64,000 nucleotides of DNA from Kalaharituber pfeilii (taxonomy: Eukaryota; Ascomycota; Pezizomycetes; Pezizales; Pezizaceae). Position 1 is the stretch's first letter; each line of letters begins with the position of its first letter. The stretch covers positions 1 to 64,000 of the forward strand of contig WHUZ01000153.1 of NCBI GenBank assembly GCA_015179045.1. The letters are read 5' to 3'. The position numbers and the translations under genes were made by a program. This document shows, piece after piece, positions 43,212 through 51,859 of this stretch. The notes under the pieces are model-generated. The model was not told where the DNA came from and did no database searches. It was given only the letters and a program-made list of their open reading frames with translations.

Positions 43212-44652
43212 TCACGTAACCCCGCATACAGGCTACCAGCCTATGGCAGGGACCCATATACCCGGGCCAGGTTTGAGACAACTAACTACGGAATCTACAT
43301 ACACCCTTGAGCACCCAGTGCCCTCCGTCCCCCGGTCCCCGGCTACCCCAGATCGAGGCAGGCAAACCAGTACTCGACCGGGTCACCTTCCACGCCTTCT
43401 TGCTTCCATCCTTTCTCCTCTAGGTCCTTCCAGGACTGCCAGGTGACATGTGCCCCATTTTTGTTCTTCCTCTGGGGCCGCTCCAGTTCTGTGCATCTGA
43501 ACACCACATGCTCAGTACTCCATGCCTCACCACATGTGCATTGTACCTCCTCGCCACTGACCATCCTCCTCCACATAGCTCCGCCTTTTCCAGTCCGCAG
43601 CCAAGTGTAATTTGTGAGTGCTCTCCTGCCCCACTTTACGAATTTGCCCTTCCCAAACCCTGCACGCTCCCTCTCCTCTTTTCTTTTTCGAACTAACTCT
43701 TGACGCAGCCCACCCTCAGTGGCCTGCCCATCATACCTCATGCACTTGGCCCCCTCTTTGGCCAACTCATCCGCCTTCTCATTGCCTTCTATCCCCACGT
43801 GGGCCTTGACCCATGCCAGCTTCACTGCATCCGCCTTCCTTAGCCTCCGCCGCCTCTCTGCAATCAGCTCTATCACCCGCGCTAGGTCTGCGGTTCTTGC
43901 CTTGCCAGTTTTTCCTGCTTTCTGGACTGCACTGATAGCTGCCTGAGAATCTGCGAGTAGTAGTACTTTTGCACTGCCATCAACTGCTTCAAGGGGACCC
44001 CTCATTCCTGAGACCTCACCGTCCCACACAGTTGCCTTTGTGCCTACCCACCGGGACCCCTCTGACTCACCTGCTACCACCTGCCTCCAGCACCATCCGC
44101 CACCAACACCGCCTTCCTCACTGCGGCTGCCGTCTGTAAAAATAGCCACCGAGTCACCCTTAGCCTCATTGATGGCCTTTTCCCATTTGGCTGGGGCGTC
44201 TTCCTTGCACAACTTGAGGCCAATGACCTCAATGCCTGTCTGTGGTAGGTGTACATCTCGCCCCCAGGACACTCTCTCCTCCTCATTGACCTCGAGAGTG
44301 CTGGCAATCTTTCCAGCTACTGACTCAAACCCATCATTTTTGTCTGCAGCATAACTCAAGCTAAAGTCTCTCCAGTCCCTCCCCCTTTCACCCTCTCTGT
44401 CTGGGTCTGGGGCTACCATTCCAGTGAAGCTTTCCGGCCATAAATCTCCAACTCCTGTAGGGTCCCTCACTGATCTTAGTGCATATCTTGCTTGGCCTTG
44501 ATCGAGAATCGTCGTTACACTCTCTACTCCAGCAATGGCCTCGACCTTTACTCTCGCTGCCCCTCGGACTGCACCAGTGCATTTGCGAAGTGCTTGATAC
44601 TACAACTTCTCAAACTCCTCTCTCCACTGCTTCTGGCCTCTCCACCCAATTT
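43176..44652 (-). mobile_element. Type-B LINE, 5'-truncated, perfect target duplication
   Basis: Flanked by ACACCGCCCCACTC (43162-43175 and 44653-44666). It includes thumb, RNase H, zinc tail, 3' UTR, tail B and a T-run of about 34. It shares its 3' insertion site with the longer LINE at 3452-5834. Confidence 0.96.
43343..44470 (-). pseudogene. LINE ORF2 C-terminal part, long open frame
   Basis: Open for about 375 codons from ATG at 44470. RNase H motifs FTDGSRSEEGG, WDGEVSGMRG, LADSQAAI and WVKAHVGIEGNEKAD are all present, followed by the zinc tail CTCGEAWSTEHVVFRC and the end YWFACLDLG. It keeps GAA where the left-arm copy has TAA (5634), so its C-terminus is the unmutated version. A TAG upstream of the ATG matches the one at 4422 in the other copy. 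RT is missing through 5' truncation. Confidence 0.85.
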
Positions 44653-44845
44653 ACACCGCCCCACTCAAGTGGCATCTACGTACATCTATTAGCAAGTGCT
44701 GTCAGCAATTCAGAAAATACCCGCGAAAATGTGCCAATAAATATGACAGTACCATTCTCTGCATATTAACCTGAGCACCATCAAACTTGCTACACTTTCT
44801 CAGAATTGGCAACAAAGTATACATCGAGATCAATAAGTTCCTGAG

Positions 44846-44906
44846 GCCCTGCCATGGCGAACAGCTACAAGCGGGGTCACGTGAAATTAAAAAAAAAAAA
44901 AAAAAA
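44846..44906 (+). mobile_element. Tail-B mini-insertion
   Basis: Begins GCCCTGCC and ends GTGAAATT plus poly(A). Flanked by a perfect ATAAGTTCCTGAG (44833-44845 and 44907-44919). Confidence 0.97.
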
Positions 44907-44971
44907 ATAAGTTCCTGAGTAGGATCATTGACTCATGGCGACTCAGAGTGTGTCTAGTATAGGATTTGGTA

Positions 44972-45024
44972 TTTTTTTTTTTTTTATATCATTACTCGCA
45001 TGCCGCCCTATGGGCTATGGCGAG
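44972..45024 (-). mobile_element. Tail-A mini-insertion (53 bp)
   Basis: On the minus strand it begins exactly at CTCGCC and ends GCGAGTAATGATAT plus about 14 A. Flanked by a perfect TATAGGATTTGGTA (44958-44971 and 45025-45038). Confidence 0.98.
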
Positions 45025-45196
45025 TATAGGATTTGGTAGTAGTATATACCTGTTCGGGGCTAGCCATCTTATCCGGGCCAGTCGGTAACTGGGCTACTCA
45101 TCACTAAAGCGGGCCACTGATCAATTTACGGCATAATTAGATACATGAGTGGAGATGTTGCCGCTTTATGGTACATCATTTCTGAACTGACTTTCC

Positions 45197-45319
45197 AGGA
45201 AGACTTTAATTTATTTTCCCTTTTTCCCTTCTCTTTTCCCTCTCACCATGTATTTAACCTCGCCATAGCCCACAGGAGCGCCACGCGAGTAAAGATAAAA
45301 AAAAAAATTAAAAAAAAGA
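45197..45319 (+). mobile_element. Tail-A insertion with 60-nt UTR
   Basis: Flanked by TGACTTTCC (45188-45196 and 45320-45328). The body has pyrimidine-rich UTR, CTCGCC...GCGAGTAAAGAT and a mixed A-run. Confidence 0.85.
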
Positions 45320-45408
45320 TGACTTTCCTTTTTCTGTGTTTTTTAAAAAAAAATACAGTATCGCTTACCGCTGTTCACTATGGCAGGTCAACTGACATGC
45401 ATAGTGCT

Positions 45409-45441
45409 TTTTTTTTTTTTTTTTTATTTCATTAATCGCAT
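45409..45441 (-). mobile_element. Minimal tail-A insertion (15-16 nt body)
   Basis: A T-run of 17, then ATTTCATTAATCGCAT, between perfect CATGCATAGTGCT copies (45396-45408 and 45442-45454). Only the 3' stem strand (GCGAT) and terminus are present. Confidence 0.93.
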
Positions 45442-45557
45442 CATGCATAGTGCTAGAAGTATCACTCCGTTTACAGTACATGGTTTCTCAACTGACATGA
45501 ATGGAAGTATGAACATCATCATTTTCCTCTTGATGTGCCTCACCATCTGACTCTTCT

Positions 45558-45609
45558 GGCGAACAGCTGCGAGAGGGGTCACGTGAAAAAAAATGAAAAA
45601 AAGAAGAAA
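45558..45609 (+). mobile_element. Tail-B mini-insertion starting GGCGAAC
   Basis: Flanked by TCTGA(C/T)TCTTCT (45546-45557 and 45610-45621). The body GGCGAACAGCTG...GTCACGTG is about 28 nt, then a mixed A-run. It starts in the loop of the tail-B hairpin. Confidence 0.92.
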
Positions 45610-45730
45610 TCTGATTCTTCTATACCCCGATTTTAGGATTCCACATCAGATGACACGAGGGTGAATAGGTACGTAGGCGCTTTCTGCAGCCACATCGCTG
45701 GGTTATACATCCTGCTTGACAGGAACACTT

Positions 45731-46056
45731 TTTTTTTTTTTTTTTTTTATCACGTGACCCCGCTTGTAGCTGTTCGCCTTTTTTTTTTTTTTTTTTTTTT
45801 TTTTTATTTCATTACTCGCGTGCCGCCCTACGGGCTATGGCGAGGGTTTATTTCAAAGAAAAAACTAACTAAACGACTAAATACATGTGGGGCCCGCGGG
45901 TCTATTTGTGTGTTGCGGGGGAGCGGCCAGCATCTGTCTCATCTCCTTCCTCTCTCTGTCTCGTACTGGCTCGCCTTGAGCCATCTCCCTCCAAGTCGCA
46001 CCCTGTCAATGTCTTGAGGGTCCTCCAAGTAGACCAGCTGTTCGCCATGGCAGGGC
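45731..46056 (-). mobile_element. Tail-B mini-element hosting an ORF1-only fragment
   Basis: The outer body starts at GCCCTGCC on the minus strand, with target duplication GACAGGAACACTT (45718-45730 and 46057-46069). It is split by the insertion at 45779-46035. Confidence 0.95.
45779..46035 (-). mobile_element. ORF1-only element fragment (257 bp) nested in tail B
   Basis: Flanked by AGCTGTTCGCC (45768-45778 and 46036-46046), a duplicated piece of the tail-B hairpin. The minus strand holds VYLEDPQDIDRVRLGGRWLK and YETERGRR then stop, followed by 3' UTR (CCCGCGGG), tail A and poly(A). Confidence 0.95.
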
Positions 46057-46293
46057 GACAGGAACACTTTAGTGAGCGGCACGAGCCGAGCCAGCTTGTC
46101 ACGGGCCTACCCAGAGAGGCTGGGGATATCCACCTGAGTTGACCCATAAGGCTGCTAGTGACCATTCGGCCTGATCAACCGATAGCTACAGCAGGGCAAT
46201 ACAATTGACAGGTCGGGTCACGGAAGCGTATCACAAGCAGAGCGCATGATTGAGTGAGTTGCGCCACTGAGTGGCAAGAGTACGCGTAGGCTT

Positions 46294-46712
46294 TTTTTTT
46301 TTTTTTTTTTTTTATGTCAATACTCGCAGGCCGCCCGAAGGGCTATGGCGAGGTCTTTATTAAAAGAGAGAAAAAGAAGAATAAGTCAACAACCCCCCAC
46401 TAACTACTCTCACCCAAAACTAGCTACATGTATTGCCCGCAGTCTTCTCCGTAATGCGGGTGGCGTCCGGTGCTTCCTACTTCCTCCCCCTCTCCGGCTC
46501 GTACCGGACGGACCTAAACCATCGCCCGCCGAGCCTTACCTTCTCGACCTCCGTTTCCTTGCCTACGTACACTACCACCGAGCTCGTCTTCTTCCCCTCC
46601 TCCTCGAGCAATGTCTTCCTCCTCAGCCAGCGAATCCCCTCTATCTTCCCCATTTCCCTGTTCGCTGCTTCCAGCCATAGTTTGGTCTTCCCCAGATCCC
46701 TCCGCAGGGGAA
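46294..46712 (-). mobile_element. ORF1-only element, truncated
   Basis: Flanked by ACGCGTAGGCTT (46282-46293 and 46713-46724). The minus strand encodes LRRDLGKTKLWLEAANREMG, GIRWLRRKTLLEEEGKKTSS, VRLGGRWFRSVRYEPERGRK and stop (about 46479), then 3' UTR with a GCGGGC hairpin, tail A and poly(A). Confidence 0.95.
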
Positions 46713-46745
46713 ACGCGTAGGCTTGTTGTGCACAGCCTCAGACAT

Positions 46746-46954
46746 TGTTATTGATTGTTAAGCATTGTTATTGATTGTTAAGCATTGATATCGATTGTTA
46801 CGCATAGATAGCATAAGCAATAGAACATACAGTGGGCATGCGCGGGGAGCTGGCTATATAAGGAGGGCCTTCTGCCTTCGAGAGATGGTCAAGCTTCAGG
46901 CGTTGTCCTAAGTTACACCCTCACTTTAGCTACATCATCGTAGACTCCGTAACA
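46746..46954 (+). repeat. LTR-like repeat inside the hAT element
   Basis: TGTTATTG...CCGTAACA ends, a duplicated 20-bp unit (TTGTTATTGATTGTTAAGCA), GCTATATAAGGAGG and GCGTTGTCCTAAGTTACA shared with 31240. No flanking duplication was seen, so an LTR is only one reading. Confidence 0.45.
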
Positions 46955-47087
46955 CAGCTCGAGCCCGAGCCCACGCGAGCTAGCTCGAGCTTAAGACAGC
47001 CAAGATCACGATAGTGTTTCTCTTGACAGCTCGCTAAAACGCTCAGCCAGCGCAGGGTTTCATAAACTGTAAATACCTAATATGGTA

Positions 47088-48486
47088 CAACAACCACCTC
47101 AGGACGAGCGTTTGGAAGCGACTCCACAACCACAACGTCCCCCCCGCTGAAAATCACATAGATCGAAAGCGCTCAGCGAGCTGAGTCTTTTGATCTAGTT
47201 TTTATCCTCAAACACTCGGAACTACGTTTTTCCCCCGAGGGGGGAATTCTTGAGGATCCCTCAACTCACCACCACCGTTGCCACCCCACCGTCGAGGCGC
47301 CAAGAGCCAATAGACAACCGCGGATAAGGCTAGACAACCAATAGAAAATGCCACCGAAGGGCAAAAAGACACAGACGGTACCCCCCCCACCGCCCACCCC
47401 AGCGGCGGTCACCACTCCGCCCCCAACGCGGCGCAATATTTGGGGGGAATTGAGGAAACACGGCATCGGCTGGTACGAGGTAGTCGAACAGATGTGGAAG
47501 GAAAAAGCCAAAGACACGACGTCCCCGGGGAAAGGAGCGACCCTGATAATACGGTTCCTAGGGGACGGCGACATCGACCCGGAGGAGATCCTCGGCCTTC
47601 AACCCGGCCAGATTCCCCCAGGGCTCCAAGTCGCACCACCGCCACAGACACTGGGGCTCAGCCCCATCCAGAACATAGACACCGAGCCGACACCACCAAC
47701 GCCACCACAGCCACTGGGGCTCAGCCCCATCACGAACGTGGACACCGAGCCGTCACCGCCACAGCCACAGACACTGGGCCTCAGCCCCGTCGTGCAAATA
47801 GACATGGCGCCAGCACCAACGCCACCACAGCCGCTGGGGATGAGCCCAATCAGCCACATACACATAGCCCCGGCGAAGGCTCCTACCACCCCCAAGGTGG
47901 GAGCAAATAAAACCCCGACACACGCAACAAGGAAGAGGAAGGCAAGACCCGCCTCCCCGACCACGAAAACCACTTCCGAGGCCACTCCCGCAGCCGCCAA
48001 ACCCACCCTCAACCCCCGTCCCGAAACCAGGTCCCCGACCCCCCGAAGATCAGACAGCCCCCTGGAGAAAAAAGGCATAGTCGTCCATGGAATCGCCCTG
48101 AGGAAAGACTTGGGGAATGTCCGGAGATGGCTAGAGACAGATAACATAGGCATGGGCAGGATCACCGGGATTCGATGGCTGAGGAAAAAGTCAATCCTGT
48201 TGGAAGAGGGGAAAAAGACAAGTTCCGTGGTGGTATACCTGGAGACACCTACGGAGACCGGGAAAGTCAGGCTCGGAGGAAGATGGTTAAACACAAGTGT
48301 TTACGAGACAGACAGGGGAAGGAAGTAGACAGGTTTTTTCGGGGTTCCCGGCTACCCGCACCACGAAGGACAAGCGGGAAATACATGTATTTAGTGTTTA
48401 GTTAGTCCTTTTCTTTCTTTAAATATACACCTCGCCATAGCCCACAGGGCGGCATGCGAGTAATGAAATAAAAAAAAAAAAAAAAA
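47088..48486 (+). mobile_element. Full-length ORF1-only (HAL1-like) element
   Basis: Flanked by TATGGTA (47081-47087 and 48487-48493). It has a 5' UTR of about 260 nt, one intact ORF (47348-48328), a 3' UTR with CCCGCACC...AGCGGG hairpin and ACATGTATTTAG, tail A and poly(A). No endonuclease, RT or RNase H is present. As the longest copy in the window it defines the family. Confidence 0.9.
47348..48328 (+). CDS. RRM-like ORF1 protein of ORF1-only element (intact)
   Basis: Product of 326 residues. Residues 1-28 are Lys/Pro-rich (MPPKGKKTQTVPPPP), followed by a folded-looking part RRNIWGELRKHGIGWYEVVE (about 29-80). Four imperfect repeats follow, each with (P/T)LG(L/M)SP and a D-containing linker (about 98-190). 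Then come a basic Ser/Thr-Pro region (about 190-240) and the RRM-like domain GIVVHGIALRKDLGNVRRWL...YETDRGRK (about 243-326). ORF1 proteins of this type bind element RNA. The zinc knuckles expected after the RRM are absent and the stop follows RGRK directly. It is probably expressible if transcribed, and RT must come from elsewhere. Confidence 0.8.
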   Translation: MPPKGKKTQTVPPPPPTPAAVTTPPPTRRNIWGELRKHGIGWYEVVEQMWKEKAKDTTSPGKGATLIIRFLGDGDIDPEEILGLQPGQIPPGLQVAPPPQTLGLSPIQNIDTEPTPPTPPQPLGLSPITNVDTEPSPPQPQTLGLSPVVQIDMAPAPTPPQPLGMSPISHIHIAPAKAPTTPKVGANKTPTHATRKRKARPASPTTKTTSEATPAAAKPTLNPRPETRSPTPRRSDSPLEKKGIVVHGIALRKDLGNVRRWLETDNIGMGRITGIRWLRKKSILLEEGKKTSSVVVYLETPTETGKVRLGGRWLNTSVYETDRGRK

Positions 48487-48781
48487 TATGGTAATAAATT
48501 AGAGACTTGGAGAGTCGGAGCTCATTCTAACCTGCCAACAACTTCTATAAATATCAAAAGTGGTTCAATTACATAGACCTATATCAAGTCTTTTATGTTT
48601 AGTATCTCTCAAGGTCTCTAGAAGGTAAGTTGCACATTTTAAGAATGTATATGTAGGCCTCTCTATTCCCTCTATTCTCTTGAAATTCTTTTCTCTTTAC
48701 TACTACCTAATATCAAGACTTCGAGACTCATACTACACTTCAAGATTCTTGTTCCTTATATTACATTAGCAATTTATCAAT

Positions 48782-49960
48782 ATGACAACCAATTCTACAT
48801 CAATTCGTGATGCCTTTCTTGCCAGCCTAGCTGGCCGATTTTCTTCAGTTAAAGATCAAAGCAACGGCTGGACCAGAAAGAGGCGAAGAAAATCACAACC
48901 TCTCTCCCGGTTCAGGACCCTGGGCAGCACCCCCGCCAACACCCCCACCACACGACAACCCCCACCTCCGACTCCCAAGCCCCCCCATCCAAGTCCTAAG
49001 ACACACCAGAAAGCCAGCCGAAGCCACCAAGAAGACAAGCACACCCTCCGCCCCCCCCAACTAACCCCAGCGCCACCACATCGAAGTACGGCGTTGTAAT
49101 ACACGGAATCGTCCTGAGAAAAGACCTGGGAAGAGTCCGGAAATGGTTGGAGGCAGGGAGTGCGGAACTAGGGAAGACAGTTGGTATCAGGTGGTTGAGA
49201 AAAAAGACATTGCTGCTGGAAGAAGGAAAAAAGACCAGTTCAGTTGTAGTGTACTTGGAGGAACACACTGAAATAGACAGGGTTAGGCTAGGAGGGAAAT
49301 GGCTGAGGACCAGCCCATACGAACAAGACAGAAGACGGAAGTGAAGGACGCTCTCGTTCTGTATGGATTTTCTACCCGCATCATGTTTCAGATCCGCGGG
49401 CCCTACATGTATCTAAAGGCTACGTTCAGTTTTTTCTTTTCATCTTAATAAACCCTCGCCATAGCCCGTAGGGCGGCACGCGAGTAAGTAAAAAAAAAAA
49501 AAAAAAAAAAAGTTAAAGATCAGCATACTGTTTTGAACTCTCATCATCATAGTTACCTGTATGAAAGATGTATGATTTTGTGACGAAAAATGAGCACGAA
49601 ATTTTATGTATGCATTGTTCGAAGACTTGGCAAGTCAAAAGCCATACAACAACCACATCCATCCCATTTTCGGAATTCACATGCATCAGTTCCACCTTCG
49701 CGTCAACTAGTAACGCCACAGAATTGAAGAGACGAATACCATTTGACAGGATGGTTCCAACAAAGTGAGCTAAGCCAGAGGGCTTTTCTGAAACACAGTA
49801 TCGTGAACTCCTTTGCCGCTTTCTTATCTCAACAAATCCACTAATCAAACTAGCAGTGGAGGAACTTGCCGCAGGAGTAAATGTAGAAGAAATACTGAAT
49901 TTAGCGGATAGCGGCGAGGAGGATGAAGCTGTAGAATAGTTTAGATTAGTTATCAATATC
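48782..49960 (+). pseudogene. hAT transposase N-terminus (BED-like finger), interrupted
   Basis: MTTNSTSIRDAFLASLAGRF, then SSVKDQ, is cut by the ORF1-only element at 48859 and resumes at 49512. Downstream, DFVTKNEHEILCMHCSKTWQ with SHTTTTSI resembles a BED-type zinc finger, and YRELLCRFLISTNPLIKLAV resembles the start of the hAT catalytic region. The frame contains stops (for example after VPTK at 49766), and no DDE catalytic block survives. A subtle point: the frame across the insertion joins cleanly when the duplication is counted once. Confidence 0.6.
48859..49511 (+). mobile_element. ORF1-only element, 5'-truncated
   Basis: Flanked by GTTAAAGATCA (48848-48858 and 49512-49522). RRM-like region YGVVIHGIVLRKDLGRVRKW (another frame from the proline-rich start), VRLGGKWLRTSPYEQDRRRK, stop, CCCGC...GCGGG 3' UTR hairpin, tail A and poly(A). 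Confidence 0.95.
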
Positions 49961-50181
49961 ATGTAATCAAGCTCGAGCTCACCTTCTATTTGGCGAGCTC
50001 GGCTCGAGCCGAGCTCACTTACCCACGAGCTGGCTCGAGCTCACCCTCCAGCTCGGCTCGAGCTAGCTCGTGCCGCTCACTAGTTCAACACTTTCCTGAA
50101 AATAATTTGCCAACTTGAGTAGTGCTGTCATGTTGACAGTACAGTATATTCGCCAAGACCGACAACAGGAGCGGCTACATA

Positions 50182-50185
<4 letters not shown>

Positions 50186-50212
<27 letters not shown>

Positions 50213-50252
50213 GTCACGTGTCCCCGCATGCAGCTGTTCGCCATGGCAGGGC
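50186..50252 (-). mobile_element. Tail-B mini-insertion
   Basis: On the minus strand it begins GCCCTGCC and ends GTGAC plus about 27 A. The flanks GAG(C/T)GGCTAC(A/G)T (50169-50180, 50253-50264) are an imperfect, slightly offset duplication. Confidence 0.85.
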
Positions 50253-50317
50253 GAGTGGCTACGTCTATAGGGCGACGATAAATGCAAAATTCTCACTCAA
50301 GTACGTAGGGTATGTAT

Positions 50318-50877
50318 TATCAATGAATCCAACAGGCTAGGCTAGGCTAGGCCAACCAGGCCGGTCTAGGCCATTCAGGCCAGTCTAGGCCGACCAGGCT
50401 ATTTACGTAAATTCAAGCGAGTTTGGAATTTAACCCAGGTGAATTAGATTTTAATAGTCCTGGATATTTCCACTATCAGTAATTGACAGTTGCGCATCTC
50501 GTATCATCATCGAAGAATTGAGTCCAGTCTGTTGTATTACCTGGAAGGTCCATCATTTCTAAAATATTTCTTAGTGTATATACTTGAATACAAAGTGTGA
50601 TACATACTTGACAAAAGTCGTAGACCGCTGCTGTTTAAAATTCTAGACATATGGGAGATTCTACTCATTTAAATACTCAAACAATCTGGTAAATGCTGGC
50701 CTCAATTCACCTGGATAGCTGTGGAGTGATTCGTTTAATTGACCTGAACCGGCCTGATTGGCCTGGACTGGCCTGGTTGGCCTGATTCATGTGGATCAGG
50801 CCGGTCCAGGCCGGTCCAGGCTGGTCCAGGCGGTTTCAGTCCAATGCAGATCACGGCCTGGCCTGTTGGATTCATTG
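50318..50877. mobile_element. hAT-like MITE, about 560 bp
   Basis: The ends CAATGAATCCAACAGGC and its inverse are flanked by GTATGTAT (50310-50317 and 50878-50885). Many CCAGGCC/GGCCTGG motifs lie in the outer 100 bp at each end. Non-coding core. Confidence 0.85.
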
Positions 50878-51002
50878 GTATGTATTCGGAATTCGGACGA
50901 GTAGCCCGGCGCAGTCAACGCAAATATGGATGGGCCGGACCACTCATCTCGGAATCCGGACCACTGGCCCGCGCCATCCACTCTTGTGTGGAAGAAATGA
51001 GT

Positions 51003-51809
51003 GGCGGGTGCCGGGGTACACCACCGAACGGGAACGACGTCGTTATTCCTAGGGCGAAGGAGCACGGTGAATGATGGAGAGCTAATAGCGATAGGCGAAG
51101 CGCTCCAACAACAGGGCGAGACTCTAATAATCACCGACTCACAGACAGCAATAGCCAGACTACGGAAGATAGCGGGGGGGGACCCGACGGTCGACGGAGC
51201 CTCTAGAGAAGTGCGAAGACGATGGGAGGAACGAGCGGCCAGAGGAGACCTAGACCTCGCGATAATATGGGTAAAAAGTCACAAAGGAATCCAGGGGAAC
51301 ACAGAGGCAGACTGGGCGGCAAAGATCGGAACAGCCCTACAGTACGAAGACGAAATCGTGACGGAAGCGGGAATAAGACAGGAATACAAAGCCCTCCGAG
51401 CCATCGAAAGGAACCAAGCGGACCTTAACTACAAACCAACGAAACTGGTAGATAGGAGACGATACCTTTCAACATTGGCAGGGATTCTCGGCAACAAAGG
51501 GCTGAAGGAATGGAGACACAAAATTGGGAAGACCGAGTCGCCAGAATGCCGATGGTGCGGAAGAGCCCTGGAGAATTGGGAACACTTAAGGAAAGATTGC
51601 ACCGTTTGGGGGGAAAAATGGGGAGGAGCGGAAGGTATAAGACAGTTAGATAAGGACAAGAACTTGGCGGAGATTCTCGAGTGGGCAGGGAAGGAGTAAG
51701 GGTTTTCTACATACATTGTCTAATTTTCTATTTTATGTACTTAAACATCGTCATAGCCCATAGGGCGGCATACGATTAATGAAATAAAAAAAAAAAAAAA
51801 AAAAAAAAA
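51003..51809 (+). mobile_element. Type-A LINE, 5'-truncated
   Basis: RNase H and zinc-tail coding, 3' UTR, tail A with outer stem ATCGT/ACGAT (51746-51778) and about 24 A. The 3' flank CAATTACCATCAG belongs to the repeat at 36012. The 5' flank is a CCGGGCCA repeat, so the two flanks do not match and a rearrangement is likely. Confidence 0.85.
51004..51699 (+). pseudogene. LINE RNase H and CCHC finger, open frame
   Basis: Open to 51699: STVNDGELIAIGEAL, LIITDSQTAIARLRK, IIWVKSHKGIQGNTEADWAA, then the zinc tail CRWCGRALENWEHLRKDC. The first catalytic Asp (YTDGS) region is missing through 5' truncation. No start codon or promoter is evident. Confidence 0.8.
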
Positions 51810-51859
51810 CAATTACCATCAGAGGCCCTATTGGTCGAAGTTTTGCACATCAAACCCTC

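Larger units (their letters stand above)
38127..44652. repeat. Right arm of large inverted repeat
   Basis: The reverse complement of 4370-13074 with high similarity. It keeps several empty sites that are filled in the left arm (42471, 41271, 38575). Its outer end coincides with the 5' end of a truncated type-B LINE that has its own target duplication. Confidence 0.9.
45039..45717 (+). repeat. CCGGGCCA-type repeat with three tail insertions
   Basis: Same family as 5888-7560, here cut by tail insertions at 45197, 45409 and 45558. It is then interrupted at 46071 by a hAT element, and resumes at 50087 with CCTGAAAATAATTTGCCAAC. Confidence 0.7.
46071..50086. mobile_element. hAT-like DNA transposon with nested retroposons
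   Basis: Flanked by AACACTTT (46063-46070 and 50087-50094), the 8-bp duplication expected of hAT. The left end AGTGAGCGGCACGAGC matches the right end inverted (GCTCGTGCCGCTCACT). GCTCGAGC-type subterminal repeats lie at 46957-46992 and 49970-50075. Flanking DNA is a CCGGGCCA repeat whose uninterrupted form is at 7247-7300. Transposase remnants are at 48782-49960. Three ORF1-only elements and an LTR-like repeat lie inside. Confidence 0.8.

Noticed and set aside
46746..46954. Solo LTR
   Set aside because: The ends look right (TGTTA/TAACA), but the 5-bp flanks (GACAT and CAGCT) do not match and no internal LTR-element sequence is nearby. Kept only as LTR-like.
49970..50086. tRNA or other structured RNA gene from the GCTCGAGC palindromes
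   Set aside because: No cloverleaf or polymerase III boxes. The palindromes are subterminal repeats of the hAT element.
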